From JBBQUP01 sp038212305 (GTDB taxonomy: Bacteria > Bacteroidota > Bacteroidia > Bacteroidales > Marinilabiliaceae), in contig JBBQUP010000057.1 in the NCBI GenBank assembly GCA_038212305.1, forward strand, positions 1-24,396: a stretch of 24,396 bases of DNA, read 5' to 3'. The notes beneath the pieces were generated by a model, which worked only from the letters and a program-made list of their open reading frames with translations, made no database searches and was not told the origin of the DNA. This document shows, in pieces, positions 1-7,632 of the stretch. The first letter of the stretch is position 1. Each line of letters begins with the position of its first letter. Made by a program: the position numbers and the translations under genes.

Positions 1-74
1 CTGGACAAACAGTCAAGTTGCATTCATCACTATAATACCTGCGTTTGGGTATAGATAAATTAATGTTTTTTAAT

Positions 75-291
75 TCATTCGTCATAATCAATTTTCACTT
101 CAGTATCAATTTCGTAGTCATTTTTTGCCTTGTTGGTAACGAGTTGGTAACCACCATTGTGGTGGTTATTTCGTAATTAGTTTGGGTTGGATAAAATGGT
201 TAATTATCTGATAATAAAAATCAAGCACTTTATTTTCTAATAAAATTTTACTTTTTATAGTATTCATAATAGTAACATTGTTTTTTACCAT
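75..291 (-). pseudogene. possible small frameshifted gene of unknown function
   Basis: On the minus strand an ATG at 291 opens a 41-codon frame ending at a TAA at 166-168. An AGGAAA stretch lies a few bases upstream of the ATG. If one base is skipped at that stop, the reading continues for about 30 more codons to a TGA at 75-77. The tail is rich in Asp and Glu and ends in KIDYDE. The would-be frameshift sits in the 8-bp hairpin at 149-167. I do not recognise the product, and at this length the open frame could be chance. It lies just downstream of the recombinase relic on the same strand, so it may be cargo of the same decayed element. Confidence 0.2.
149..167. repeat. perfect hairpin, 8-bp arms, 3-nt loop
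   Basis: The arms are AACCACCA and TGGTGGTT around a TTG loop, a perfect dyad. No clear T-run follows on either strand, so a terminator role is weak. It sits at the apparent frameshift of the small open frame on the minus strand. Confidence 0.4.
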
Positions 292-320
292 CTATTGTTT
301 CCTGAAATTAAAGTTTAAAT

Positions 321-430
321 TTATATTTCCAAATTATCAAGCGGACTTTTTATTTGATCAAAACCTTTTGTTGTTATATGAGTGTAAATTTCAGTAGTTT
401 TTAAAATTTGATGACCAAGTAATTTAGGCT
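321..430 (-). pseudogene. tyrosine recombinase (phage-type integrase), C-terminal relic
   Basis: Reading the minus strand from about 428 down to the TAA at 321-323 gives the end of a site-specific tyrosine recombinase. It includes LGHQILKTTEIYTHI, the conserved LGH..TT..Y.H box that carries the catalytic His and Tyr of this family, followed by a short charged tail. The stop is intact, but everything upstream of LGH is missing: at about 430 the frame runs into unrelated sequence that encodes a transposase fragment on the other strand. No start, arm-binding domain or catalytic Arg remains. It is therefore a truncated remnant, most likely of an integron-like, conjugative-transposon or plasmid integrase. 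The family is clear; the subtype cannot be told from about 35 residues. Confidence 0.75.
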
Positions 431-434
431 GTTG

Positions 435-735
435 CCACACAAGCCTCCATATCGTTTGGCTATGGTAAGAACTAATTGGAAGTTTGGGAAACCAATATTA
501 ACGTATTGATGATTGCCATTATTTATCAAGGACTTTCTTTTCCGTTGATGTTTAAGATGTTGTCAAAGGCTGGCAATTCAAATACCAATTAAGGCATTGA
601 GCTGATTGAAAGGTTTATTCGTCTTTTTGGAATAGGAGAATTAGATTGTTTAACAGCAGATCGTGAGTTTGTAGGAGAAAAGTGGATTATTTAGCTAATT
701 TATTCATAAATAGAAAAACGAAACACATTAATTAG
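435..735 (+). pseudogene. IS4-type DDE transposase fragment, frameshifted
   Basis: Two frames together give a recognisable IS4-family transposase core. The first frame (456-489) reads RTNWKFGK, the conserved motif around the first catalytic region. After an apparent one-base deletion at about 489 the second frame continues with TNINVLMIAIIYQGLSFPL, then (after an in-frame stop at 590-592) ELIERFIRLFG and ADREFVGEKW, the block around the second acidic residue. A further shift near 695 yields DYLANLFINR. The N-terminus and the C-terminal third with the last acidic residue are absent. No terminal inverted repeats or target duplication could be identified. The copy is non-functional: at least two frameshifts, an internal stop and both ends lost. 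It interrupts or abuts the recombinase relic, indicating nested decay of mobile DNA. Confidence 0.75.
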
Positions 736-1022
736 GTCTTAGACTTTAGTGATTTTCAACCTATTAAAATAAGTTACGTTATCGTTACTACTTGTCGAAA
801 TGTTTTGCCTTCCCTCAATACAACTAGCTTACCCTTAGCTAGCTATTCTTTCTCCATCTCCCCACCCATCCTTTCGGGTAGTTATTTTCTATGCTTTATT
901 ACCTGAATTCCGATGAAAAGGATAGTGTTTTAACAAACATTCAAATATAACTTTGATATAACAATATTAGACACAGAAACTAATCGGTTTTTAGTTATTG
1001 TAGCTTGTTAAATATCAAAACT
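736..1022. other. intergenic region upstream of cheA
   Basis: No gene-like frame was seen beyond the transposase relic. The stretch contains a pyrimidine-rich tract at about 850-885 and the candidate cheA promoter near its right end. A frame stays open from about 740 to 905, but its residues resemble nothing I know and it has no start. Confidence 0.4.
948..955 (+). promoter_or_regulatory. candidate Bacteroidota -7 box for cheA
   Basis: TAACTTTG matches the Bacteroidota -7 consensus TAnnTTTG. It would start transcription at about 960-962, leaving a leader of roughly 60 nt before the cheA ATG. No good -33 TTTG is visible at the expected distance, so the call is moderate. Confidence 0.45.
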
Positions 1023-3017
1023 ATGGACATAAATCAAATTCGCCAAAAATTTATTGATGAAGCCTTTGAGATGCTGAGGAATCTTGATGACAGCTTGCTT
1101 GTGTTGGAAAAAAATCCTTCGGATGATTCAAAATTCGATCAGATATTTCGAATCATGCATACCATTAAAGGTTCGAGTGGTATGTTTGGGTACGACAAAA
1201 TAACCGAAATCACCCACGAGCTAGAAACAATTTATGATCGGCTAAGAGAAGGTACTTTGAAATTCGATCCTCAATTCATTGATATTACGTTTGCCGTGGG
1301 TGATCATGTTCGAAATTTATTAGATGATTTTGAGTTTACTAATCCTGCGAACATCGATAATCAGCAAAAACTAGCACAAAACATCAGTTTTCTTATCGAA
1401 AACTTGGGGATTTCGAACAAAAAGCGCGAATTTGTATCAAAAAAACCCGCCGAAGGAACGTTATCAACCTACCATATTTTATTTAATCCCGATGACTCCA
1501 TTATAATCCGATGCATAAATTTATCCATCACCTTTCACGATCTATTTTTGCTAGGAACCTATCGCATAAATCCTCCTGTGGGCGTATCCGAAACAGTTTA
1601 TTGGAGCATTTTTTTAACCACCACAGCAAGTTCCGAAGATATTGAAGATGCGCTGATGTTTGTGATGGATTATTGCAAAATTACCCGCATTGCCGATTTT
1701 GATATTTTCGATGAGAAAACGCTGATTACACGAGAAGAAGAGCTTGCTCAAGCCGAGAAACAGTTCAAGAATGAATTGACGGTACAATCTGAAATTTCGG
1801 CCATTGCCACCGCCCCCATTCAGTTAATAAATGAACCAGCAGCACAAAGTACCAACAGTCTTCAATCAACTCGCCGAATTAATGTGGAAGCCTCCAAGCT
1901 CGATCATTTGATGTATTTGGTCAGTGAATTGGTAACTGCGCGATCGGAGTTGCTTTTATCAATGAATGAAACCTACAACATGCGAACTATCGAAGCCGCC
2001 GAACGCATCGACAAACTATCTAAATTATTTAGCGACAATGCTTTGAGTATTCGCCTAGTATCAATGGAGGAGATGTTAAGTCGGTTTCAACGATTAACGC
2101 GCGATTTGTCCAAAGCACTGGGTAAAAAAGTCGATTTTATAACACAAGGTGCTGACACCGAGCTCGATAAAAATATTATTGATGCCATAGGTGAACCTAT
2201 TATGCACTTAATTAGAAATTGCATCGATCATGGCTTGGAATTACCCGAAATTCGCCGTTCGAGAAATAAGGAAGAGACGGGTAAGCTAACATTTACAGCC
2301 TACAAATCGGGCAATTATGTGTTTATTCAAATTGGTGATGATGGAAATGGCATCGACATGGATGTGGTATACCGCAAAGGCGTTGAAAAGGGTTTTATTC
2401 ATGAAGGAGCTATCCTCAGCGACAAGGAGATTTTTGATTTAATTTTTCAACCTGGTTTTTCAACAGCAACAGCAGTTACCGAAACCTCAGGCCGAGGTGT
2501 TGGAATGGACATTGTATGGCGCAAAATTCGTGAAATTAGGGGCGAGATCTCCATCGAATCGAAACCTAAAAAAGGAACCACTTTCAACATCAAACTACAG
2601 CAAACCATAAGTATTATCGATACACTTTTGGTCATGTCGCATCAAACAAAATATGCCATACCCATCGAAGATGTTGAGATTTGCGGATTAGAATCACATG
2701 ATGCCATATTAAACAGTCAGAGTAAACTACTCGATTTTAACGGCGAACTGATTCCCTATATTTCACTTCGTTCGCATCTGCTCAATTTTAGCGATGCGCC
2801 CGAAAAAGAGAAACTAATCATCATAAACAAGCAAAACAGGCGCTATGCCATTGTTGCCGATCAAATTGTAGGCGAATTTCAAGCCGTGGTTAAGCCGCTG
2901 GGATCCACCTTTGCCAGTCAGGAATACTTTTCGGGAGCAAGCATTTATGGCGATGGATCCATTGTATTGCTTTTAGATACAGAGAAACTCATTAATCAAC
3001 TAGTCACTATAAATTAA
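1023..3017 (+). CDS. cheA: chemotaxis histidine kinase CheA
   Basis: This is the autophosphorylating kinase of chemosensory arrays, cytoplasmic and bound to receptors through CheW. In the 664-residue product the order is: P1 phosphotransfer domain with His46 in IMHTIKGSSG; a region at about 147-230 that may be a divergent P2 response-regulator docking domain; a linker; P3 dimerisation helices from about 284 (NVEASKLDHLMYLVSELV); P4 ATPase with N-box HLIRNCIDHG (395-404), G1 DDGNGID (439-445) and G2 GRGVGMD (490-496); and a CheW-like P5 from about 528. All catalytic motifs are present. A TTG 18 bases upstream (1005) is also in frame, but the ATG at 1023 matches the usual CheA beginning and is preferred. 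cheW follows after 6 bases. No cheY, cheR or cheB is adjacent, so the phosphoacceptor must be one of the nearby receivers or a distant gene. Confidence 0.95.
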   Translation: MDINQIRQKFIDEAFEMLRNLDDSLLVLEKNPSDDSKFDQIFRIMHTIKGSSGMFGYDKITEITHELETIYDRLREGTLKFDPQFIDITFAVGDHVRNLLDDFEFTNPANIDNQQKLAQNISFLIENLGISNKKREFVSKKPAEGTLSTYHILFNPDDSIIIRCINLSITFHDLFLLGTYRINPPVGVSETVYWSIFLTTTASSEDIEDALMFVMDYCKITRIADFDIFDEKTLITREEELAQAEKQFKNELTVQSEISAIATAPIQLINEPAAQSTNSLQSTRRINVEASKLDHLMYLVSELVTARSELLLSMNETYNMRTIEAAERIDKLSKLFSDNALSIRLVSMEEMLSRFQRLTRDLSKALGKKVDFITQGADTELDKNIIDAIGEPIMHLIRNCIDHGLELPEIRRSRNKEETGKLTFTAYKSGNYVFIQIGDDGNGIDMDVVYRKGVEKGFIHEGAILSDKEIFDLIFQPGFSTATAVTETSGRGVGMDIVWRKIREIRGEISIESKPKKGTTFNIKLQQTISIIDTLLVMSHQTKYAIPIEDVEICGLESHDAILNSQSKLLDFNGELIPYISLRSHLLNFSDAPEKEKLIIINKQNRRYAIVADQIVGEFQAVVKPLGSTFASQEYFSGASIYGDGSIVLLLDTEKLINQLVTIN

Positions 3018-3023
3018 ACAATT

Positions 3024-3503
3024 ATGGAAAAATCAACTTATTTGACGTTTCTATTGGGTAAGGAGTATTTTGCAGTAAACGTTATCTACGTACTGGAAGT
3101 GCTTCAACACCAGCAGGTAACACCAGTTCCACAAACACCCGATCACATTTTAGGCATCATTAATTTTCGGGGCGATATTTTACCCGTAATCGACACTCGC
3201 AGAAAATTTAACTTACCTGCCGACGAAAGCGACAAAAAGCCCATTGTTATTGTGTTTGATGTGGCCTCCGACAATCAACAAATTACCATTGCAGCCACTG
3301 CCGATTCGGTGAAAGATGTGATTGAAATTGAGCCGTCGGAAATTAAACCAGTTCCTGAAATGGGACTCAGCTATAACGCCAAACTCATCTCGGGAGCCAT
3401 TCGACGAAACGAAGTTTTTATTATGATGCTCGATATTAACAAGGTTTTTTCGATTAAAGATTTGGCTTCGGTTGAAAAAATAGTCACCGAAATCAAGGAG
3501 TAA
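3024..3503 (+). CDS. cheW: chemotaxis coupling protein CheW
   Basis: CheW is a cytoplasmic adaptor that links receptors to CheA. The 159-residue product is a single CheW domain of ordinary length: it opens with YLTFLLGKEYFAVNVIYVLEV and carries the conserved GIINFRGDILPVID segment (about 44-57) that contacts receptor and kinase. It starts 6 bases after the cheA stop, so the two are almost certainly co-transcribed and translationally coupled. The receptor gene follows 107 bases later. Nothing is missing or unusual in the domain. Confidence 0.95.
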   Translation: MEKSTYLTFLLGKEYFAVNVIYVLEVLQHQQVTPVPQTPDHILGIINFRGDILPVIDTRRKFNLPADESDKKPIVIVFDVASDNQQITIAATADSVKDVIEIEPSEIKPVPEMGLSYNAKLISGAIRRNEVFIMMLDINKVFSIKDLASVEKIVTEIKE

Positions 3504-3610
3504 TCATAAAATAGATGTTCAAACCATCATTCATCCAAACGCATTTAGTCAGTTGAAAAATGCAGCCATTGGATTTGTAAGACTAAAAAATAATTTTTAA
3601 AACAATAATC

Positions 3611-5917
3611 ATGAAAAATTTAACAATTCGATTTAAACTTTTAGGCGGATTTATTTTGTTAGCTATTATTGCTGCCACAATAGGAATATTTGGAGTCATT
3701 CAAATGAAAACGCTCGATGAACGCGATACGTTTCTGTATGAGAAAGTAGCTGTTCCACTTACGCACATAACCGAATTCGCCTCCAACTTTCAGCAGTTTA
3801 GGGTGGCGTACCGCGATATGATACAATCAACTGATCCTGGTGAGATAGCAGAGCATGCAAAGCAGATTGACGAATATTTGGGTGCAATTGACAAGTACGG
3901 TGCCGAATATCAAAAGACTTTTATATCGACAGAGGATGAGATAAAATACAATGAATTTATTAAGTCGATAGATAAGTTGAAAATACATGCCACAAAAATT
4001 AAACAATTGGCAAAGCAAAATAACGATAAAGAGGCTTGGGCATATTTAGATGGTGATTGCTTAGTTGATGTTAGTCATACTCAAAAAATAATTGAGGGAT
4101 TACTTGATTATAATATTAAAGCAGGCGAACAAGTTGCTGCCGAAAACACCTCGCGAGCTCATAGTGCATCTGTTTTTATGGTATTTGTTATTGTAATTAG
4201 TGTAATTGTTGCGTTGTTGCTTGGCTTTTTAATATCTGGCAATATAAAGGGCATTATGAATAAGTTGGTTGTTGAGATTAATCAATTGGTTAAATCTGCA
4301 GTAGCCGGACAGCTAAATGAAAGAGCTGATGTTAACGCAATTAATAAAGAGTTTAGAGCCATACCTGAAGGTTTTAATAAAGCCATAGATGCTGTAGTTG
4401 GAATTTTAGATTCAGTACCTACTCCTCTATTGATTATCGATAACAATTACATGATTCAGTACATGAATAAGGCTGGTGCTAGTGTTGGTGGTAAGCAGGC
4501 CAAAGAGTTAGTAAATACCAAATGCTTCGATTATTTTAAAACAGACGATTGCAATACCGAAAAATGTGCTTGTCGACGCAGCATGAGTTCAGGAGCAAAT
4601 GTGGTAAGCGAAACCATTGCAAACCCAAATGGCAAAAATATCGATATTGTTTACTCTGCTGTTCCTGTGATAGATTTAGAAGGAAAAGTATCTGGTGCGT
4701 TAGAAGTTATAACCGATCAAACAGCCATTAAAAATGCATTTCGCAAGTCCGAAAAAATTAACGACTACCAGTCGACACACGCATTAATTTTAACGCAATC
4801 GTTAGATAAATTTTCCAAAGGTGATTTAAATATTAAGCTTCATGCCGCGGCATCTGATGATGATACCGAAGAATCAAAAACCATATTCGATCAAATATTC
4901 GGAGCTGTGCAGAGTTCTGTTGATGCCTTAATTGTCATTACCGAAAAAGCCAAATTGGTTGCAAAAGGCGATTTAACCGTGCAACTCGATAAACGAAGCG
5001 ATCAGGATGAGTTGATGCAAGCCTTATCGACCATGGTTAGTAAATTAAACGAAATTGTAACCCAAATAATGGATGCTTCGGAGAATGTGGCCATTGGCAG
5101 TAACGAAATGAGTTTGACAGCCACCACTTTAGCACAAGGAGCAAACGAGCAAGCAGCTAGTAGCGAGGAGGTATCCTCATCGGTTGAGGAGATGGCATCA
5201 ACCATTCAACAAAACAGCGAAAATGCTGTGGAAACCGAAAAAATAGCCACCTCATCGGCCATTAGTATTGCCGAAGTGAGCAAGTCGTCGCAAAAAAGTT
5301 TAGAAGCCATTCGACTAATTGCCGAGAAGATTAAAGTGATTAACGACATTGCCGAGAAAACCGACATACTTGCAATTAATGCCGCCATTGAAGCTGCCCG
5401 GGCTGGTGAGCATGGAAAAGGTTTTGCAGTGGTTGCAGCCGAGGTTCGAAAATTGGCCGAAGTGAGTCAAAAGGCCGCTGTTGATATTAATTCCTTGTCG
5501 AGCTCAAGTCTTCGCATAACCGAAGAGGCTGGCCAGCTGATGATTAAAACCATACCCGACATTGAGCGTACGGCTCGTTTAGTTCAGGAAATTGCCGCAG
5601 CCAGTCAAGAACAAAGCGTTGGTGCCTCGCAAATAGCAAAAGCTGTTGATCAATTCTCGCAGGTGACTCAACAAAATTCTGCCTCAGCAGAGGAGATGAG
5701 CTCTAGCTCCGAGGAATTATCAAGTCAAGCTGAAATGTTAAAAGAAATAATTGCCTTTTTTAATACTGGAAAAACAGCTAGGAAAATGCCAGCAAAAAAG
5801 GTTAGCCCATTAGTTCATAAAGGAGGCAATGGTTTCGAAAAACCAACCAACGGGGTTAAGAAAGTTGACTTTGATTTAGAAGGGCTCGAATCCGCGCGAG
5901 GTTATGAGAATTTCTAA
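3611..5917 (+). CDS. methyl-accepting chemotaxis protein with PAS domain and C-terminal CheR-type pentapeptide
   Basis: This is the membrane receptor that controls CheA. In 768 residues: TM1 at about 9-31; a helical extracytoplasmic sensor resembling 4HB_MCP; TM2 at about 187-210; HAMP; a PAS domain at about 262-372; a HAMP-like linker (about 395-465); and the signalling coiled coil, whose hairpin tip is DILAINAAIEAARAGEHGKG (585-604). The PAS domain has a cysteine cluster, C305, C314, C319 and C321 (FKTDDCNTEKCACRRSM), similar to PAS domains I recall from receptors of anaerobes; its ligand is unknown to me. After the coiled coil comes a flexible tail of about 45 residues ending in GYENF. This fits the x-[HFYW]-x-x-[HFYW] pentapeptide that docks CheR or CheB. 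A strong terminator follows. Probably co-transcribed with cheA-cheW. Confidence 0.93.
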   Translation: MKNLTIRFKLLGGFILLAIIAATIGIFGVIQMKTLDERDTFLYEKVAVPLTHITEFASNFQQFRVAYRDMIQSTDPGEIAEHAKQIDEYLGAIDKYGAEYQKTFISTEDEIKYNEFIKSIDKLKIHATKIKQLAKQNNDKEAWAYLDGDCLVDVSHTQKIIEGLLDYNIKAGEQVAAENTSRAHSASVFMVFVIVISVIVALLLGFLISGNIKGIMNKLVVEINQLVKSAVAGQLNERADVNAINKEFRAIPEGFNKAIDAVVGILDSVPTPLLIIDNNYMIQYMNKAGASVGGKQAKELVNTKCFDYFKTDDCNTEKCACRRSMSSGANVVSETIANPNGKNIDIVYSAVPVIDLEGKVSGALEVITDQTAIKNAFRKSEKINDYQSTHALILTQSLDKFSKGDLNIKLHAAASDDDTEESKTIFDQIFGAVQSSVDALIVITEKAKLVAKGDLTVQLDKRSDQDELMQALSTMVSKLNEIVTQIMDASENVAIGSNEMSLTATTLAQGANEQAASSEEVSSSVEEMASTIQQNSENAVETEKIATSSAISIAEVSKSSQKSLEAIRLIAEKIKVINDIAEKTDILAINAAIEAARAGEHGKGFAVVAAEVRKLAEVSQKAAVDINSLSSSSLRITEEAGQLMIKTIPDIERTARLVQEIAAASQEQSVGASQIAKAVDQFSQVTQQNSASAEEMSSSSEELSSQAEMLKEIIAFFNTGKTARKMPAKKVSPLVHKGGNGFEKPTNGVKKVDFDLEGLESARGYENF

Positions 5918-5928
5918 AACAATGTAAA

Positions 5929-5967
5929 TCAAATATCAGGATGTTAATTCCTGATATTTGATTTTTT
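5929..5967 (+). terminator. intrinsic terminator after the receptor gene
   Basis: A perfect 12-bp stem (TCAAATATCAGG / CCTGATATTTGA) with a 9-nt loop is followed by six T. It begins 12 bases after the stop of the receptor gene and closes the chemosensory operon, separating it from the kinase genes. Confidence 0.85.
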
Positions 5968-5991
5968 AAATAAGTTCCTGATTGATTAAAA

Positions 5992-6012
5992 AATGTAATT
6001 GAATATTACATT
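5992..6012. promoter_or_regulatory. perfect dyad, 8-bp arms, 5-nt spacer; possible operator
   Basis: AATGTAAT and ATTACATT are separated by TGAAT. The size and spacing resemble a binding site for a dimeric regulator, but there is no direct evidence of a binder. It lies between the receptor terminator and the kinase gene. Confidence 0.35.
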
Positions 6013-6021
6013 CGAATTATT

Positions 6022-6065
6022 ACCTTTAAATAACAGATGATTATTAACAATTGTTATTTAAAGGT
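6022..6065. promoter_or_regulatory. perfect 14-bp inverted repeat upstream of kinase gene
   Basis: ACCTTTAAATAACA (6022-6035) pairs exactly with TGTTATTTAAAGGT (6052-6065) across a 16-nt loop. No T-run follows, so it is unlike a terminator. The inner edge contains a further palindrome, AACAATTGTT (6047-6056). It may be a leader structure or an operator. Confidence 0.4.
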
Positions 6066-6221
6066 TTATATGAGTTGATTATTGTGACTTGAAACTATTT
6101 GGAATTAACCCCGTTGAATTAAATCTTGAAAAGTTGAAAAGAATAAACCTTTTGGGGCAACAAAAAAAGTATTCTGAAAATAGTTCTAAAACAAATAAAA
6201 TGATAAAAACAGCTACGCTTC

Positions 6222-7628
6222 ATGCCTCTAACCCATCATAAATATCGCTCTAAGCTTGATCAGGATCAATACCCACACCTTCTTGAATTGTTGGATGCAA
6301 TTCCTTTTTATGTGTTTTTATTGGATGGAAATGGGACTGTTCTTCCGGCACCGATTTCGAAAACAAGAGACGAGTTGCTTATTAAGGAATCTGACTATTA
6401 TGGAAAAAACATAGATGATGTTTTAAGTCCCGAAGTAGCGTTACTAATTCAATCATGCATAGAGAAAGTGCTCACAACGAAAGCCCCCTTGATTTTTGAG
6501 TTTTGTTTACGTCCTTCGAGTTGCAAATGGATTGAGACACGAATGGTTTTCGTTAATCCCAATGAAGTAATTACTTTTAGTTCTGATATATCGGAACGAA
6601 AAGCCAACGAATCGAAGCTTGAAGAAAGCCAATTGTTATTTCGCTCTCAATTCGATCATGGAAACATTGCCATTGCCATACTTAATGAGGATTTTGTGTT
6701 TTCATTGATTAACCAAAGCTTTTCAGAACTTACGGGTTACTCATCAGCTGACAATCTAACATGGAACCAAGTAGTTACCCCCGAATCACTCGAATTCGAC
6801 AAACATGTGTTTTATAAATTAAAAAACAATGAGCTTTCATCATACAAAGGCGAAAAACGCATTGTTAATAAATTTGGACAACCGATTCACACCCATTACA
6901 CAATCGTTATGTTCGAGAATAAATTTTTAAACTCGGTGAAGTTTATTGTCTCCTTTATCGACATTTCGGAAACGAAAAATTTCGAGAAAAAAATGTTGAG
7001 TTCCATAATTGAAACCGAAGAACGTGAGCGCGTTCGAATAGCACGCGACATTCATGATGGATTAGGTCCCATTTTATCATCCGTAAAAATGTACGTTCAA
7101 TTACTTCAAAAAAGCGATTCGAAATCAAATAAAGAGGAACTATTCAAGGATACAGAAATTTTAATTAATCAGGCACACCAAACTTTAAAAGAGATATCGT
7201 TTAATTTAAGTCCGCACATGTTGCAAAACTATGGTTTAGTGGCTGCAACAGAGGCATTTGCATTAAAAATAATTGAACATAAAAAAATTAATATCGCCAT
7301 CGCCTCCAATAACGCCGTTAACCGTTTGGAAGAGGAAATTGAAATCATATTGTATCGTTCTATTACCGAGTGCATTAACAATACATTAAAGTACGGAGAA
7401 GCATCGAAAATTACCATAAATTTTATAAACACCAATGATACATATACCGTTGAATACACCGATAATGGCATAGGGTTTAATCTGGAAGAGACCTTATCCC
7501 ATAACAACGGAATGGGACTTTTTAATATGCAGAATCGTTTTAAATCGATAAACGGTAAAATTCGGTTTGAAACTAAAAATGGGGCAGGTTTTAAAGCAAG
7601 CATGATAATATTCAAAGAAAAAAAATAG
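6222..7628 (+). CDS. PAS-PAS sensor histidine kinase, HisKA_3 (NarX/DegS-like) type
   Basis: A soluble sensor kinase of 468 residues with no membrane segment. The first PAS-like domain spans about 17-125 and the second about 135-252, each followed by the usual DISE linker. The dimerisation and phosphoacceptor domain is HisKA_3 with His278 in RIARDIHDGLGP. The ATPase domain shows N-box ECINNTLKYG, G1 DNGIGF and G2 NGMGLFNMQNR. This kinase class normally phosphorylates NarL/FixJ regulators, and one begins 4 bases after the stop, so the two make a cognate pair. The ligand is unknown; the PAS domains lack an obvious haem or flavin signature that I can recognise. The ATG at 6222 is the only good start: an earlier ATG at 6200 is in another frame. 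Confidence 0.9.
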   Translation: MPLTHHKYRSKLDQDQYPHLLELLDAIPFYVFLLDGNGTVLPAPISKTRDELLIKESDYYGKNIDDVLSPEVALLIQSCIEKVLTTKAPLIFEFCLRPSSCKWIETRMVFVNPNEVITFSSDISERKANESKLEESQLLFRSQFDHGNIAIAILNEDFVFSLINQSFSELTGYSSADNLTWNQVVTPESLEFDKHVFYKLKNNELSSYKGEKRIVNKFGQPIHTHYTIVMFENKFLNSVKFIVSFIDISETKNFEKKMLSSIIETEERERVRIARDIHDGLGPILSSVKMYVQLLQKSDSKSNKEELFKDTEILINQAHQTLKEISFNLSPHMLQNYGLVAATEAFALKIIEHKKINIAIASNNAVNRLEEEIEIILYRSITECINNTLKYGEASKITINFINTNDTYTVEYTDNGIGFNLEETLSHNNGMGLFNMQNRFKSINGKIRFETKNGAGFKASMIIFKEKK

Positions 7629-7632
7629 TTGT

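Larger units (their letters stand above)
5968..6221. other. intergenic leader of the first kinase gene
   Basis: This holds two separate inverted repeats (5992-6012 and 6022-6065) and then about 155 bases with no gene. No clean TAnnTTTG box was found. An ATG at 6200 opens only a short frame of about 13 codons, out of frame with the kinase. Confidence 0.5.

Noticed and set aside
1005..1022. TTG at 1005 as the cheA start
   Set aside because: It is in frame, but the ATG at 1023 gives the usual CheA N-terminus and no ribosome site supports the TTG.
6022..6065. 14-bp inverted repeat as a second terminator
   Set aside because: It is AT-rich with a 16-nt loop and no T-run after either arm, and a good terminator already lies at 5929-5967.
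6200..6241. ATG at 6200 as a leader peptide or alternative kinase start
   Set aside because: It is out of frame with the kinase and stops after about 13 codons; no regulatory residue run is visible.
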